The notes: generated from the letters alone by a model not told the origin. Positions 28,328-37,895 are shown, numbered from the stretch's first letter. The stretch is DNA of 41,641 nt from Candidatus Halocynthiibacter alkanivorans (GCF_003333265.1 NZ_QOLB01000037.1:1-41641); one strand, 5' to 3'. Numbers and translations: made by a program.

Positions 28328-29932
28328 TTACATTCTGAACAGACCGAACCGTGTCGGCTCAATCGGCGCACACAGCGCGGCGGACAGCGACAGGGCCAGC
28401 ACATCACGGCTTTTGCGCGGATCAACGATGCCGTCGTCCCAAAGCCGGGCTGAGGCGTAAAGCGGATGCGACTGGCGTTCAAACATATCAATCGTCGGCT
28501 GTTTAAACGCGACTTCTTCCTCGGCCGACCATGTGCCACCCTGACGTTCAATCCCGTCCCGTTTCACCGTCGCCAAAACACCGGCAGCTTGTTCTCCGCC
28601 CATCACCGAGATGCGCGAATTGGGCCAGGACCACATGAAACGCGGCTGATAAGCCCTTCCGCTCATGCCATAATTTCCGGCACCAAAGGAACCGCCGACC
28701 ACCATGGTGATCTTGGGCACATTGGTGGTGGCCACTGCAGTCACCATCTTGGCACCATGGCGCGCGATGCCTTCGCTCTCGTACTTCTGCCCGACCATAA
28801 AGCCGGTGATGTTCTGCAAAAATACCAGCGGGATATTGCGCTGGCTGCACAGTTCAACAAAATGCGCACCCTTTTGGGCCGACTCCGAGAACAACACCCC
28901 ATTGTTGGCGATAATGCCGATCGGGCAACCTTTCAGATGGGCAAAACCACAGACCAGCGTCTCACCAAACCGTTGTTTAAACTCATCAAAACGAGACCCA
29001 TCGACCAGTCGCGCAATCACTTCGCGGATGTCATAAGGCGTGCGCAGATCACCCGGAACCACACCCAGGATCTCTTCCGGATCATAGGCGGGTTCCTCTG
29101 GCGACTGCCAGTTGACCGTTGTGGGTTTGTGACGGTTCAGATTGAAGACCGCCTGTCGCGCCAGGGCCAGAGCATGGCTGTCATCCTCAGCCAGGTAGTC
29201 GGCAACACCGGAAAGACGGGTGTGAACATCGCCACCCCCAAGGTCTTCCGAGCTCACCACTTCGCCGGTGGCCGCCTTAACCAAAGGGGGGCCAGCAAGG
29301 AAGATAGTGCCTTGTTCTTTCACAATAATAGTGACGTCAGACATCGCCGGAACATAGGCCCCGCCGGCGGTACAGGACCCCATCACCACCGCGATCTGCG
29401 GGATGCCTTTGGCCGACATGCGGGCCTGATTGTAAAAGATACGGCCAAAATGATCGCGGTCCGGGAACACCTCATCCTGGTTGGGCAGGTTGGCACCGCC
29501 GCTGTCGACCAGATAGACACAGGGCAATTGACACTCCTCGGCAATCTCCTGGGCCCGCAGGTGTTTTTTCACCGTCATCGGATAATAGGTACCGCCTTTG
29601 ACAGTGGCATCATTGCAGACGACCATAACCTCTTGATTATGCACACGTCCTATACCGGCAATCACCCCCGAACAAGGCGCCGCCCCCTCATACATCCCAT
29701 GCGCTGCCGTGGCCCCGATCTCCAGAAAAGGCGAGCCCGGATCCAACAGGTTTGCCACCCGGTCACGCGGCAACATTTTGCCCCGCGACAGATGCCGTGT
29801 TCTGGATCTTTCGCCGCCACCCGCCGCCGCCAACGCGGAAGCTTTGGCAACAATATCAAGCGCTTCCAGATGGCCTGCCCGGTTGCTGCGAAAGCTGTCA
29901 GACGATGGGATTACGTTGGAGGTAAGTTTCAT
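28328..29932 (-). CDS. mccB: Methylcrotonyl-CoA carboxylase carboxyltransferase (beta) subunit
   Basis: The carboxyltransferase half of methylcrotonyl-CoA carboxylase. The 534-residue length fits the acyl-CoA carboxylase beta family. Visible features are the crotonase-like N- and C-halves, [20 protein letters not shown] near the N-terminus, [18 protein letters not shown] and [15 protein letters not shown] segments, and a glycine-rich SFGAGNYGM motif near the C-half active site. It lies 10 bases after the LprI-like gene with an AGAAAGAG ribosome-binding region. It is an obligate partner of MccA. Confidence 0.95.
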   Translation of the reverse strand: MKLTSNVIPSSDSFRSNRAGHLEALDIVAKASALAAAGGGERSRTRHLSRGKMLPRDRVANLLDPGSPFLEIGATAAHGMYEGAAPCSGVIAGIGRVHNQEVMVVCNDATVKGGTYYPMTVKKHLRAQEIAEECQLPCVYLVDSGGANLPNQDEVFPDRDHFGRIFYNQARMSAKGIPQIAVVMGSCTAGGAYVPAMSDVTIIVKEQGTIFLAGPPLVKAATGEVVSSEDLGGGDVHTRLSGVADYLAEDDSHALALARQAVFNLNRHKPTTVNWQSPEEPAYDPEEILGVVPGDLRTPYDIREVIARLVDGSRFDEFKQRFGETLVCGFAHLKGCPIGIIANNGVLFSESAQKGAHFVELCSQRNIPLVFLQNITGFMVGQKYESEGIARHGAKMVTAVATTNVPKITMVVGGSFGAGNYGMSGRAYQPRFMWSWPNSRISVMGGEQAAGVLATVKRDGIERQGGTWSAEEEVAFKQPTIDMFERQSHPLYASARLWDDGIVDPRKSRDVLALSLSAALCAPIEPTRFGLFRM

Positions 29933-29942
29933 GTTTCTCTTT

Positions 29943-30464
29943 CTACTGCGCCTGATTGTATTGCAGCGCCAGTTGCAGCGCCATCGCCTGCTCTCCGGTC
30001 ATCTGCATCATACAGCCGACAAATGCCGGACCGCCGCCGGTACCGCCGCCCCATTGCGAACGCTCATAGTCACAGCTCGCATCGCGGAAACCGATCCAGG
30101 CCCGCTGCATATTGCGCAGGTTTTCCGCCCGCGACATCGCCGCACGTCCCATGTCGCTCCCGTCAGCATCGACGGCTTTATCATAGGTCATCAACTCGCC
30201 ATATGCCGCGTTAAGTTCCTGATCCCAAAAGCTAAGTTCCGCATTCAGACAGCCGCCCATCCCATAGGTGGAATAGCCGCCCGGTGTCGCCTCCATACAG
30301 GCGTTGGCCGACAGACCGATGCACCCATGCGGGTTCATGCCGTCGTCAGATTCATAATAACAACTCAGCGACAGCTCCGGGCTGAACTCCAGCTCCTGCG
30401 CAAAGGCGCCCTGGGCGGAGACAAACAGAAATGCGGCAAAAAACAGTTTCAGAAACGCGGTCAT
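29943..30464 (-). CDS. LprI-like (DUF1311) secreted protein in the leucine cluster
   Basis: A 173-residue protein with a clear signal peptide (cleavage after about residue 22, AFA) and a cysteine-rich mature part. The segment [21 protein letters not shown] and the later [18 protein letters not shown] match the DUF1311 family, whose members include the lysozyme-inhibitor LprI. At least six cysteines in the mature part suggest disulfides and a periplasmic location. It lies between ivd and mccB, 42 bases after the first and 10 before the second. It has no obvious role in leucine catabolism. Confidence 0.88.
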   Translation of the reverse strand: MTAFLKLFFAAFLFVSAQGAFAQELEFSPELSLSCYYESDDGMNPHGCIGLSANACMEATPGGYSTYGMGGCLNAELSFWDQELNAAYGELMTYDKAVDADGSDMGRAAMSRAENLRNMQRAWIGFRDASCDYERSQWGGGTGGGPAFVGCMMQMTGEQAMALQLALQYNQAQ

Positions 30465-30486
30465 AACAGATCCCTTTTTAAGAATT

Positions 30487-30504
30487 TCAGTGTAATTTCA
30501 CTGA
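30487..30504. repeat. Small hairpin between ivd and the LprI-like gene
   Basis: TCAGTG and CACTGA form a six-base stem around a six-base AT-rich loop directly downstream of the ivd stop codon. It may stabilise or end part of the ivd transcript. The stem is AT-containing and lacks a strong T-run, so full termination is unlikely. Confidence 0.4.
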
Positions 30505-30506
30505 CG

Positions 30507-31670
30507 TTACCGCATAGCACCCATCATTTCACGACCGATTAACATCCGACGGATTTCGCTGGTTCCCGCCCCAATTTCCATCAGTTTTGCGTCGCGGAAC
30601 AACCGGCTTACCGTGCTTTCGTTCATAAACCCGGTGCCACCCATCGCCTGAACTGCCTGATGCGCCTGTTTCATCGCTTCTTCAGAGGCATAGAGCACAC
30701 AGGCCGCCGCATCCTGCCGTGTCACATGCCCCCGGTCGCAGGCTTTGGCTACCTCATAAACATAGGCCCGCGCGGAATTCATCGCGGTGTACATGTCGGC
30801 AATTTTGCCCTGCATCAGCTGGAACTCCCCGATCGGCTGGCCAAATTGTTTGCGCTCGGAAACATAAGGCATCACCTCATCCAGACAGGCGGCCATAATG
30901 CCGGTACCGATCCCGGCCAGAACAACCCGTTCATAATCCAGCCCGGACATCAGGACACGCACACCTTTGCCTTCCAGGCCGAGAATATTTTCATAAGGAA
31001 CTTCAACGTCTTCAAAGATAAGCTCGGCCGTATTTGAGCCGCGCATCCCCAACTTGTCAAAATGCGCCGATGTAGAAAACCCGGCCATTTCCTTTTCAAT
31101 GATAAAGGCAGTGATGCCTTTGGAGCCCGCGTCAGGGTCCGTTTTGGCATAGACCACCAAAGTGTCCGCATCTGGCCCGTTGGTGATCCAGAACTTGGTG
31201 CCGTTCAAAACAAAACGGTCATTCTTCTTCTCGGCCCGCAGCTTCATAGAAACCACATCAGACCCGGCGCCGGCCTCAGACATTGCCAGTGCACCAACGT
31301 GTTCGCCGGTCAACAGTTTTGGCAGGTATTTCTGCTTTTGATCCTCGGTGCCGTTCAGCTTGATCTGATTGACGCAAAGGTTTGAATGCGCACCATAACT
31401 CAGCGAAACAGAGGCCGAGGCGCGGGCGATTTCCTCCACCACAATTGTGTGGGCCAGATAGGACATGCCAGCGCCGCCATATTCTTCGCTGACAGTGACG
31501 CCCAACAGGCCAAGCTCACCCATTTCGCGCCAGAGCGCGGTGGGGAATTCATTGCCTTTGTCCACCTCAGCGGCGATCGGCTTTATCCGCTCCTGCGCCC
31601 AGGAATGCACCATGTCGCGCATCGCATTGACGTCTTCACCCAGATCAAACTGCATGCTCGCGTAAAACAT
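30507..31670 (-). CDS. ivd: Isovaleryl-CoA dehydrogenase
   Basis: FAD-dependent acyl-CoA dehydrogenase that oxidises isovaleryl-CoA to 3-methylcrotonyl-CoA, passing electrons to ETF. The ATG at 31670 is preceded by GGAGGAG at six bases, giving 387 residues; an in-frame codon five residues earlier is less likely. Motifs are [35 protein letters not shown], the glutamate-bearing [10 protein letters not shown] segment (about residue 245), whose position is typical of isovaleryl-CoA rather than short-chain dehydrogenases, and [18 protein letters not shown] at the C-terminus. It heads the leucine cluster and has its own promoter region. Confidence 0.95.
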   Translation of the reverse strand: MFYASMQFDLGEDVNAMRDMVHSWAQERIKPIAAEVDKGNEFPTALWREMGELGLLGVTVSEEYGGAGMSYLAHTIVVEEIARASASVSLSYGAHSNLCVNQIKLNGTEDQKQKYLPKLLTGEHVGALAMSEAGAGSDVVSMKLRAEKKNDRFVLNGTKFWITNGPDADTLVVYAKTDPDAGSKGITAFIIEKEMAGFSTSAHFDKLGMRGSNTAELIFEDVEVPYENILGLEGKGVRVLMSGLDYERVVLAGIGTGIMAACLDEVMPYVSERKQFGQPIGEFQLMQGKIADMYTAMNSARAYVYEVAKACDRGHVTRQDAAACVLYASEEAMKQAHQAVQAMGGTGFMNESTVSRLFRDAKLMEIGAGTSEIRRMLIGREMMGAMR

Positions 31671-31695
31671 CGCGCGCTCCTCCACCGGTCATTAT

Positions 31696-31737
31696 TGAAC
31701 ACTTGTTCAGTTAACGGTGAAAACCGAGTCGCGTCAA
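31696..31737 (-). promoter_or_regulatory. Candidate promoter and palindromic operator of the leucine cluster
   Basis: On the minus strand TTGACG (31732-31737) is followed after 17 bases by TTAACT (31709-31714), a good -35 with a weak -10. Adjoining it is the dyad TGAACA-CT-TGTTCA (31696-31709), perfect except for its two central bases, 26 bases before the ivd ATG. A repressor bound there would block initiation. TetR- or MerR-family regulators control such clusters in other proteobacteria, but no regulator gene is in the window. Confidence 0.5.
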
Positions 31738-31768
31738 CCTTTGTGACGTGACGTTCAGCGGTAGCGGT

Positions 31769-32968
31769 TCAGCCCTGTTGCCAGAGCGCGCTGACCTCGG
31801 ATCGGATAATGCGGCTGATCTGGGCACAGTCTTGCAGCGAGAATGTCAGTGGCACCCGCATATCCATCAGTTGCGCCAGTACAGCATCGGTTTTCGGCAT
31901 GGGCTCCGGGTTGGCATAGTGCCAGCTGTCATAGCGCGAGGTGAACGCCGCAGGTTCCTCAGCGCCAAACCATTTAAGCTCGACACCGCGCTTCAGGCAG
32001 CGCGCCACAAGATTTCTGATCTGATCCGCGCGCCAGCCCGGCAGCAGAAACTGGATCGAGGATCCGACAAACCGTTCCTGCTCCGGGCGTTCAATCACCT
32101 TCAACCCCGCCAGATCCCGCAGGCCGCTTTCGACCTCACGGTAACGCTCAGTCCAGCCATCACACTGATCCTGCAACGTTTTCAGCTGTGGTCGCAGAAT
32201 GGCCGCCCGCAGATTGTCCATCCGTCCCGAAACGTTTGGCGTGTCATATTTGACTTGCTCAAACACGTCCGCCGCGGGTTTTGAAAGATGACGGTCAAAC
32301 AACATATAGGACCCTGAAAGCAGGATCGCCCGCGCCATCAGCACCTCGTCGTCACTGGTCAGAAAACCACCTTCGCCTGAATTTACGTGTTTATAGGTCT
32401 GGGTGGAATAGGCCGCCATCGCTCCATGGCGCCCTGACGCAGTGCCATCCCAGGACGCACCCATCGTATGGGCGCAGTCCTCAATCACCGTCACGCCCGC
32501 CCGGTCGCAGAGCGTCATCAGCGCAGCCATATCACACAGGTGGCCGCGCATGTGAGACAACAACAGCACCCTGGCCCCCGAGGCGGCGATCCGTGTCTCC
32601 AGGTCCGTCAGATCAATGGTAAGATCTTCTGTGACCTCGACAATTACCGGCACTGCCCCAAGCGAGGCAATAGCGCCAGGCACCGGGGCAAGCGTGAATG
32701 CGTTGGAGAGGACCTTGTCGCCTGGCCTGACTCCAATCGCGCGCAGCGCCGTGGCCATTGCCGATCCACCTGACGCCACCGCCACGCAATAGCGCGCGCC
32801 GGTCAGCTCTGCGAATTCCTGTTCCAGCAAAGCCGCTTCCGAGAATTCACCCTCGGCCACATTGTACCGATGCAGCCTCCCGCTCTCCATCACACGGATA
32901 GCGGCCTCAATGCCTTCGCGCGGAATCGGGTCCTGTTGGGTAAAACTCCCCTCAAAGACCTCACTCAT
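31769..32968 (-). CDS. DegT/DnrJ/EryC1/StrS-family aminotransferase
   Basis: A PLP-dependent fold-type I enzyme of 399 residues. The cofactor-binding features are VASGGSAMATAL (phosphate region), VIEDCAHTMGA with the aspartate that pairs with the PLP nitrogen, and TQTYKHVNSGEGG, whose lysine should form the Schiff base. Family members aminate sugar nucleotides or other keto-substrates, but no sugar-nucleotide, polysaccharide or glycosyltransferase genes are nearby, so the substrate is open. The ATG overlaps the HAD phosphatase stop by four bases. The downstream gap to ivd is 98 bases with a separate promoter. Confidence 0.9.
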   Translation of the reverse strand: MSEVFEGSFTQQDPIPREGIEAAIRVMESGRLHRYNVAEGEFSEAALLEQEFAELTGARYCVAVASGGSAMATALRAIGVRPGDKVLSNAFTLAPVPGAIASLGAVPVIVEVTEDLTIDLTDLETRIAASGARVLLLSHMRGHLCDMAALMTLCDRAGVTVIEDCAHTMGASWDGTASGRHGAMAAYSTQTYKHVNSGEGGFLTSDDEVLMARAILLSGSYMLFDRHLSKPAADVFEQVKYDTPNVSGRMDNLRAAILRPQLKTLQDQCDGWTERYREVESGLRDLAGLKVIERPEQERFVGSSIQFLLPGWRADQIRNLVARCLKRGVELKWFGAEEPAAFTSRYDSWHYANPEPMPKTDAVLAQLMDMRVPLTFSLQDCAQISRIIRSEVSALWQQG

Positions 32969-33639
32969 CGCGGCGCCCCGATCAAATCGCGGGTGACACG
33001 CCCCAAATCACGGTAATGCGCCAACAGGGCTTCGGGCTTCATCTCCTGCACCCGGTCGCCCTCCGGACCAAAACTGACCAGCGCGCAAGGCACGCCCGCC
33101 GCCGCTGCGGTCTTACGGTCGGTAATCGTGTCGCCCACCAGATACGACTTTGAGACATCCCCGCCAGCAAGTTCAACAGCCGCCCTGTAGGGCGCTGGAT
33201 CAGGTTTGCGCACTGGCAGCGTGTCGGCGCCGACCATCGAGTCAAACAAACCACGCACCCCAAGCCGTTGCAGCAGGGTTTCGGCCAGTCCCGACGGTTT
33301 ATTGGTACAGATGCCAACAGCATAGCCATCACGTTTTAACGCCTCCACGGCCTCTGTCACGCCGTCATATAGTCGCGTATATACATCAATATTTTCAGCG
33401 TAGGCCGCCAACAACACCGGAAACTGGGCGTCAATCTGCGCAGCTGCATCACTCACGTTCCGCCGTTCAAAACCAAGTGCCAGCATGGCGCGCGCGCCAT
33501 GATACGCAGTGCTCGCGTCAGAATGCGGGTCAAGCACATTGCCATAGCCGAGACCTCGAAAACACGTATTGGCTGCTGCGATCAGGTCACCACTGGTCTC
33601 GGCAAGCGTCCCGTCCAGATCGAAAATAACTGTATGCAT
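32965..33639 (-). CDS. gph: HAD-family hydrolase, probable phosphoglycolate phosphatase
   Basis: Expected to dephosphorylate 2-phosphoglycolate, a product of DNA repair and of RuBisCO oxygenation. The nucleophile motif FDLDGTLAET has Asp7 and Asp9, then CTNKPSG supplies the motif II threonine, and KPDPAPYRAA and VGDTITDRKTAAAAGV supply the lysine and the acidic metal ligands. The ATG at 33639 gives 224 residues, with AAGGAG five bases upstream. The frame extends 36 codons further upstream without any family resemblance. It is divergent from glmU. Substrate choice within the HAD superfamily is a family-based inference. Confidence 0.88.
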   Translation of the reverse strand: MHTVIFDLDGTLAETSGDLIAAANTCFRGLGYGNVLDPHSDASTAYHGARAMLALGFERRNVSDAAAQIDAQFPVLLAAYAENIDVYTRLYDGVTEAVEALKRDGYAVGICTNKPSGLAETLLQRLGVRGLFDSMVGADTLPVRKPDPAPYRAAVELAGGDVSKSYLVGDTITDRKTAAAAGVPCALVSFGPEGDRVQEMKPEALLAHYRDLGRVTRDLIGAPR

Positions 33640-33708
33640 AATCACTCCTTTGGCAAAATTCCGCCACCCGTTGTAATGTGCCGTAAGGAGTTTTGATAGT
33701 TCTTCCCC

Positions 33709-33736
33709 TTGCAGCTTTCCCCTCCTTGGGTAAAAC
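33709..33736 (+). promoter_or_regulatory. Candidate promoter of glmU-glmS
   Basis: TTGCAG (33709-33714), a 16-base spacer, then TAAAAC (33731-33736), 29 bases before the glmU ATG. The intergenic region to the divergent gph gene is only 125 bases, so promoters for both directions must be packed into it. By-eye match only. Confidence 0.4.
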
Positions 33737-33764
33737 GGCTTAAACACGTTGGAAAGAACCGATT

Positions 33765-35114
33765 ATGAGCACAGCCTTAATTATTCTCGCTGCCGGCCAG
33801 GGGACACGCATGATGTCCGACCTGCCAAAAGTTCTGCACCAGATTGCCGGCGCACCGCTTTTTGCTCATGCGATGGCGTCTGGCGCCGCGCTGTTGCCGG
33901 AAAAAACCATCCTCATTGCCGGGCATGGTGCCGATGAAGTGCGGCAGGCGGCCCTGGACATCGACGAGGACGTTGAAGTCATCTTGCAGGAAGAGCAACT
34001 GGGCACAGGCCACGCCGTCGCTCAGGCCCGCGCGGCACTGGCCGGTTTCGAAGGCAACGCGTTTGTTCTTTATGGCGACACGCCTTTTATCCAGCCTGAA
34101 ACACTTGAACGTATGGCGGAGGCGCGCCAACACCATGACGTCGTGGTTCTGGGGTTTGAAGCAGCTGATCCCGGACGTTATGGCCGGCTGGTGATGCAGG
34201 GTGATGTTCTGGAGCGCATTGTCGAATTCAAAGACGCTTCTGATCAGGAGCGCGCAATAACCCTGTGCAACAGCGGTGTTATCTGCGCCGACGCCTCGGT
34301 CCTGTTTGATCTGGTCAGCCAGGTGGGCAACGACAACGCTGCAGGCGAATTCTACCTGACCGACATCGTCGCCATCGCCAGTCAGGCCGGATTGTCCGCA
34401 ACCGCCGTGTCCTGTGACGAGGCCGAGACGCTTGGCATCAACTCACGCGCCGAACTTGCGCGCGGTGAAGCCGCCTTTCAGGCCCGTGCCCGCGCTGAGG
34501 CCCTTGATACCGGCGTCACGCTGATTGCCGCAGACACGGTGTATTTCTCGCATGATACTTTGATCGGACGCGACGCGATCATTGAGCCGAACGTGGTCTT
34601 TGGCCCCGGCGTGACGGTGGAAACCGGCGCCCGGATCCGTGCCTTCAGCCATCTTGAAGGCTGCCATGTTTCGACCGGTGCAATTGTTGGCCCTTACGCG
34701 CGTCTGCGCCCTGGCGCTGAACTGGCCAATAACGCCCGCGTCGGCAATTTTGTTGAGATTAAAAACGCCCAGATCGGCGAAGGCGCTAAGGTCGGTCATC
34801 TGTCCTATATTGGCGACGCCACACTTGGAGATGCCTGTAACATTGGCGCCGGCACCATCACCTGCAATTATGACGGCGTGTTTAAGCATCACACCGAGAT
34901 CGGTGAGAGCGCCTTTATCGGCTCCAACACCATGCTGGTGGCACCGGTTTCTGTCGGGGATCACGCGCTTACGGCCTCGGGCGCGGTCATCACCTCCGAT
35001 GTTCCTGCCGAAGCCCTCGCCATTTCACGCGCGAAACAGGTCAACAAACCCGGTCTGGGCCGCCGTCTGATGGACAAGCTCAAAGCAGCGAAAGCTGCGC
35101 AAAAGAAAGTCTGA
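33765..35114 (+). CDS. glmU: Bifunctional UDP-GlcNAc pyrophosphorylase / GlcN-1-P N-acetyltransferase
   Basis: Makes UDP-N-acetylglucosamine from glucosamine-1-phosphate, acetyl-CoA and UTP, in the cytoplasm, for peptidoglycan and lipopolysaccharide. The N-terminal nucleotidyltransferase motif LAAGQGTRMMSDLPKVLH is at residues 7-24. The C-terminal half is a left-handed beta-helix of hexapeptide repeats (for example GAIVGPYARLRPGAEL) with the acetyltransferase segment NFVEIKNAQIGEGAKVGHLSYIGD nearby. The 449-residue length is standard. A GGAAAG ribosome-binding sequence precedes it. glmS follows after four bases. Confidence 0.97.
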   Translation: MSTALIILAAGQGTRMMSDLPKVLHQIAGAPLFAHAMASGAALLPEKTILIAGHGADEVRQAALDIDEDVEVILQEEQLGTGHAVAQARAALAGFEGNAFVLYGDTPFIQPETLERMAEARQHHDVVVLGFEAADPGRYGRLVMQGDVLERIVEFKDASDQERAITLCNSGVICADASVLFDLVSQVGNDNAAGEFYLTDIVAIASQAGLSATAVSCDEAETLGINSRAELARGEAAFQARARAEALDTGVTLIAADTVYFSHDTLIGRDAIIEPNVVFGPGVTVETGARIRAFSHLEGCHVSTGAIVGPYARLRPGAELANNARVGNFVEIKNAQIGEGAKVGHLSYIGDATLGDACNIGAGTITCNYDGVFKHHTEIGESAFIGSNTMLVAPVSVGDHALTASGAVITSDVPAEALAISRAKQVNKPGLGRRLMDKLKAAKAAQKKV

Positions 35115-35118
35115 ACCT

Positions 35119-36936
35119 ATGTGCGGAATTATTGGTGTCCTGAGCAATCACGAAGCTGCGCCGCAATTGGTCGAAGCGCTCAAACGGCTTGAATATCGCG
35201 GCTATGACAGCGCCGGCATCGCCACCGTTCAGAATGGCACGTTGAACCGTCGTCGCGCGGTTGGCAAACTGGTCAACCTCTCCGATCTTCTGGTGCACGA
35301 ACCGCTGGCGGGAAAAGCCGGCATTGGTCACACCCGCTGGGCAACCCACGGTGCGCCGACCCTGAGCAACGCCCACCCGCACCGGGCGGGCAATGTGGCT
35401 GTGGTTCACAACGGTATCATCGAAAACTTCCGCGAGTTGCGCGCGGAGCTTGCCCAAAAGGGCATCGAATTTACCACCGACACCGACACTGAAACCATCG
35501 CCCTGATGGCGCAAAGCCTGCTGCAGGACGGCAAGTCTCCGGTGGAGGCTGCGCGCGGCACCCTGGCCCGGCTTGAAGGCGCGTTTGCGCTGTGTTTTCT
35601 GTTTGAGAACGAAGACAACCTTCTGATCGCCGCCCGCAAAGGCTCGCCACTGGCGATCGGCCATGGCGACGGTGAAATGTTTGTCGGCTCTGATGCCATT
35701 GCGCTCGCCCCTATGACCAACAGCATTACATATCTGGAAGAAGGCGATCACGCCGTTCTGACCCGCGCTGGTGTCAAAATTTTTGACGAGACCGGCGCGC
35801 CTTGCGCCCGCGAAAAACGCCTGGTCCAGGTTGATGCCGCCCGTGTCGAAAAAAGCGGCCACAAGCATTTCATGGCGAAAGAGATTGCCGAACAGCCAAC
35901 CGTGATTGGCGAGGCGCTTGGCCATTACATCAATGCTGACGGAACCATCAACCTGCCCGATGATCTGGACTTCACCGCCATTGACCGGGTGACCATGGTG
36001 GCCTGTGGCACCGGGTATTACGCCTGTATGGCGGCGAAATACTGGTTCGAACAGATTGCCCGCCTTCCGGTCGAGATCGATATTGCCTCTGAGTTCCGTT
36101 ACCGCGAACCGCCGGTGCCGGCCCGCACTATGGCGCTTTATGCCAGCCAGTCCGGCGAAACCGCCGACACCCTGGCGGCGCTTCGTTACACCGCCGGTAA
36201 AGCGGCACAAATCGTCTCTGTCATCAACGTGCCCGAAAGTTCGATCGCGCGCGAAAGTGACATCGCATTGCCCATCCTTGCCGGTCCGGAAATCGGCGTC
36301 GCATCGACCAAAGCCTTCACCTGCCAACTGACCGTGCTTGTCCTGATGGCATTGCGTGCGGCCCAGGCCCGGGGCGAGATTTCTGACGAGGATCTGCGCA
36401 CCCACCTGACCGCGATGCGCGCCCTGCCAGGGCTGCTAAGTCACGCGATGGAGCAAAGTGGCGCCATGGAAAAAGTATCACGAAAACTGGCTGAGACCAG
36501 CGATATCCTGTTCCTGGGCCGGGGCGCGATGTATCCTCTGGCGCTGGAAGGCGCTCTGAAACTGAAGGAAATCAGCTATATCCATGCAGAAGGCTACGCC
36601 TCGGGCGAGTTGAAACACGGGCCGATCGCTTTGGTGGACGAACAAACGCCGGTGATCGTAATGGCGCCACGGGACAGGCTGTTTGAAAAAACAGTGTCCA
36701 ATATGCAGGAAGTCATGGCGCGCGGCGGCAAAGTCGTGCTGATCTCGGATGCCCAGGGCATCAAAGAGGCCGGCGAAGGTGTCTGGCAAACCGTGCAAAT
36801 GCCTGCGGTGTCAGAGCTTCTGGCGCCAATTCTTTATGCGGTGCCCGCGCAGCTTCTGGCCTATCATACGGCTGTCGCCAAAGGCACCGATGTGGATCAG
36901 CCGCGCAACCTGGCAAAATCCGTTACTGTTGAATAA
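35119..36936 (+). CDS. glmS: Glutamine--fructose-6-phosphate aminotransferase (isomerising)
   Basis: Forms glucosamine-6-phosphate from fructose-6-phosphate and glutamine, the first committed step to UDP-GlcNAc. The 605-residue protein begins MCGIIGVLSN, so Cys2 becomes the N-terminal nucleophile after Met removal. A class II glutamine amidotransferase domain (about 1-225) is followed by two SIS domains, with SQSGETADTLAALR in the first and the AEGYASGELKHGPIALV stretch in the second. It closes the glmU-glmS operon, with two stop codons in a row and a terminator right behind. I see no glmS ribozyme or leader structure in the four-base gap before it. Confidence 0.97.
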   Translation: MCGIIGVLSNHEAAPQLVEALKRLEYRGYDSAGIATVQNGTLNRRRAVGKLVNLSDLLVHEPLAGKAGIGHTRWATHGAPTLSNAHPHRAGNVAVVHNGIIENFRELRAELAQKGIEFTTDTDTETIALMAQSLLQDGKSPVEAARGTLARLEGAFALCFLFENEDNLLIAARKGSPLAIGHGDGEMFVGSDAIALAPMTNSITYLEEGDHAVLTRAGVKIFDETGAPCAREKRLVQVDAARVEKSGHKHFMAKEIAEQPTVIGEALGHYINADGTINLPDDLDFTAIDRVTMVACGTGYYACMAAKYWFEQIARLPVEIDIASEFRYREPPVPARTMALYASQSGETADTLAALRYTAGKAAQIVSVINVPESSIARESDIALPILAGPEIGVASTKAFTCQLTVLVLMALRAAQARGEISDEDLRTHLTAMRALPGLLSHAMEQSGAMEKVSRKLAETSDILFLGRGAMYPLALEGALKLKEISYIHAEGYASGELKHGPIALVDEQTPVIVMAPRDRLFEKTVSNMQEVMARGGKVVLISDAQGIKEAGEGVWQTVQMPAVSELLAPILYAVPAQLLAYHTAVAKGTDVDQPRNLAKSVTVE

Positions 36937-36939
36937 TAA

Positions 36940-36970
36940 AACGCCCCGGCAGTATTACTGCCGGGGCGTT
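36940..36970. terminator. Bidirectional terminator between glmS and the convergent secreted-protein gene
   Basis: A near-perfect stem: AACGCCCCGGCAGTA pairs with the matching arm TACTGCCGGGGCGTT across a very short turn. On the minus strand it is followed by TTTTATTATT, a good T-run, about 28 bases past the stop of the gene at 36998. On the plus strand the hairpin lies just behind the glmS stops but is followed by few T residues, so termination is probably stronger on the minus strand. Confidence 0.8.
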
Positions 36971-36997
36971 GATTTCAGTGTGCTGAAACCGTCAGCT

Positions 36998-37807
36998 TCA
37001 GAGTTTTGCCAACCAGTCGTCGATCAGACCGTGCTGATCTTCGCCAACGCCAAGCTGCTCGGCAACCCATGCAGTCATTTCCGGCGTAATATCATCAACG
37101 GTCACCGGCCCGGCGCCCGTGGCATTGAGCGAGGCCACCATTGCCTCAATCATTGCCTCTTCAGAGGTCGCCTCTGCGGCTGCAGCCGCATCATCACTTG
37201 CCTCGTCCAACGCAGCCTGATCTTCCGCCTGCTGTTCAAGAAGTTCTTGCGCTGCTGTTATTTCATCAATGGCTTCCTGAGAGAGATCCGGGGTTTCCAG
37301 AAGCGTAACCAGGTCTGCTTCGGCAGTCTCCGGGTTGACCTCCAGGGCAGCTAAGGCCGCCGCCAGTGCTGCCGATGTCTCGCCAAGGGCTGCTTCTGCA
37401 TCCGCCTTGGCTACAATAAGCAGTTCCAGTTCAGCACTGTTGGACACAAAGTCGCGGAACGGCTCCATTTTGGGGTCAGAACTGTTCATCAACCCGTTGA
37501 TATTCCGGTTCAGCGAATTCAGCGCCTTTAACTGAGATGACAGGCTGCCCTGCGTGGCCTTAACTGCTTTAGGTGCTTTCACCGATGCGGTCCGGTTTCC
37601 TTGCCCGGCAAACACCGGTTTGCCACCGCCACGCGCCTCAGATTTACCGCGGGATTTTTCGCTGGATTTGCCACCGCCGCCCCCCTTGCCATTGCCGCCC
37701 GCCCAGGCGGCCTCCACATCCTGGAACCCCAACAAATTCACTGAGCCCACCATCGCGGGTCCCATCAGCATTACAGATGTCATGGCAAGTACGTTTACGA
37801 GTTTCAT
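36998..37807 (-). CDS. Secreted acidic, alanine-rich protein of unknown function
   Basis: A 269-residue protein with an N-terminal signal sequence (cleavage probably near AWA, residue 36), then a Gly/Lys/Ser/Arg-rich basic stretch (about 37-80), and a long Ala/Glu-rich acidic part (from about 120) likely to form helices or coiled coil. It ends with TAWVAEQLGVGEDQHGLID. The start has a good AAGGAG seven bases upstream, and an inverted repeat (37832-37848) lies further up, between it and the divergent AlkD-like gene. No domain is recognised. Charge separation between the two halves is striking. Confidence 0.8.
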   Translation of the reverse strand: MKLVNVLAMTSVMLMGPAMVGSVNLLGFQDVEAAWAGGNGKGGGGGKSSEKSRGKSEARGGGKPVFAGQGNRTASVKAPKAVKATQGSLSSQLKALNSLNRNINGLMNSSDPKMEPFRDFVSNSAELELLIVAKADAEAALGETSAALAAALAALEVNPETAEADLVTLLETPDLSQEAIDEITAAQELLEQQAEDQAALDEASDDAAAAAEATSEEAMIEAMVASLNATGAGPVTVDDITPEMTAWVAEQLGVGEDQHGLIDDWLAKL

Positions 37808-37895
37808 CCCGAACTCCTTCGATATAATGTGCGGGTCGAACAGACCCGGTTAAAGCCTAGGGCAACATTTCGTTAAAAATATGGCAGGACACCTA

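Noticed and set aside
37832-37848. Hairpin CGGGTC-GAACA-GACCCG as a terminator
   Set aside because: It lies between two divergent starts and has no T-run, so termination makes no sense there; an operator or leader structure is possible but weak.
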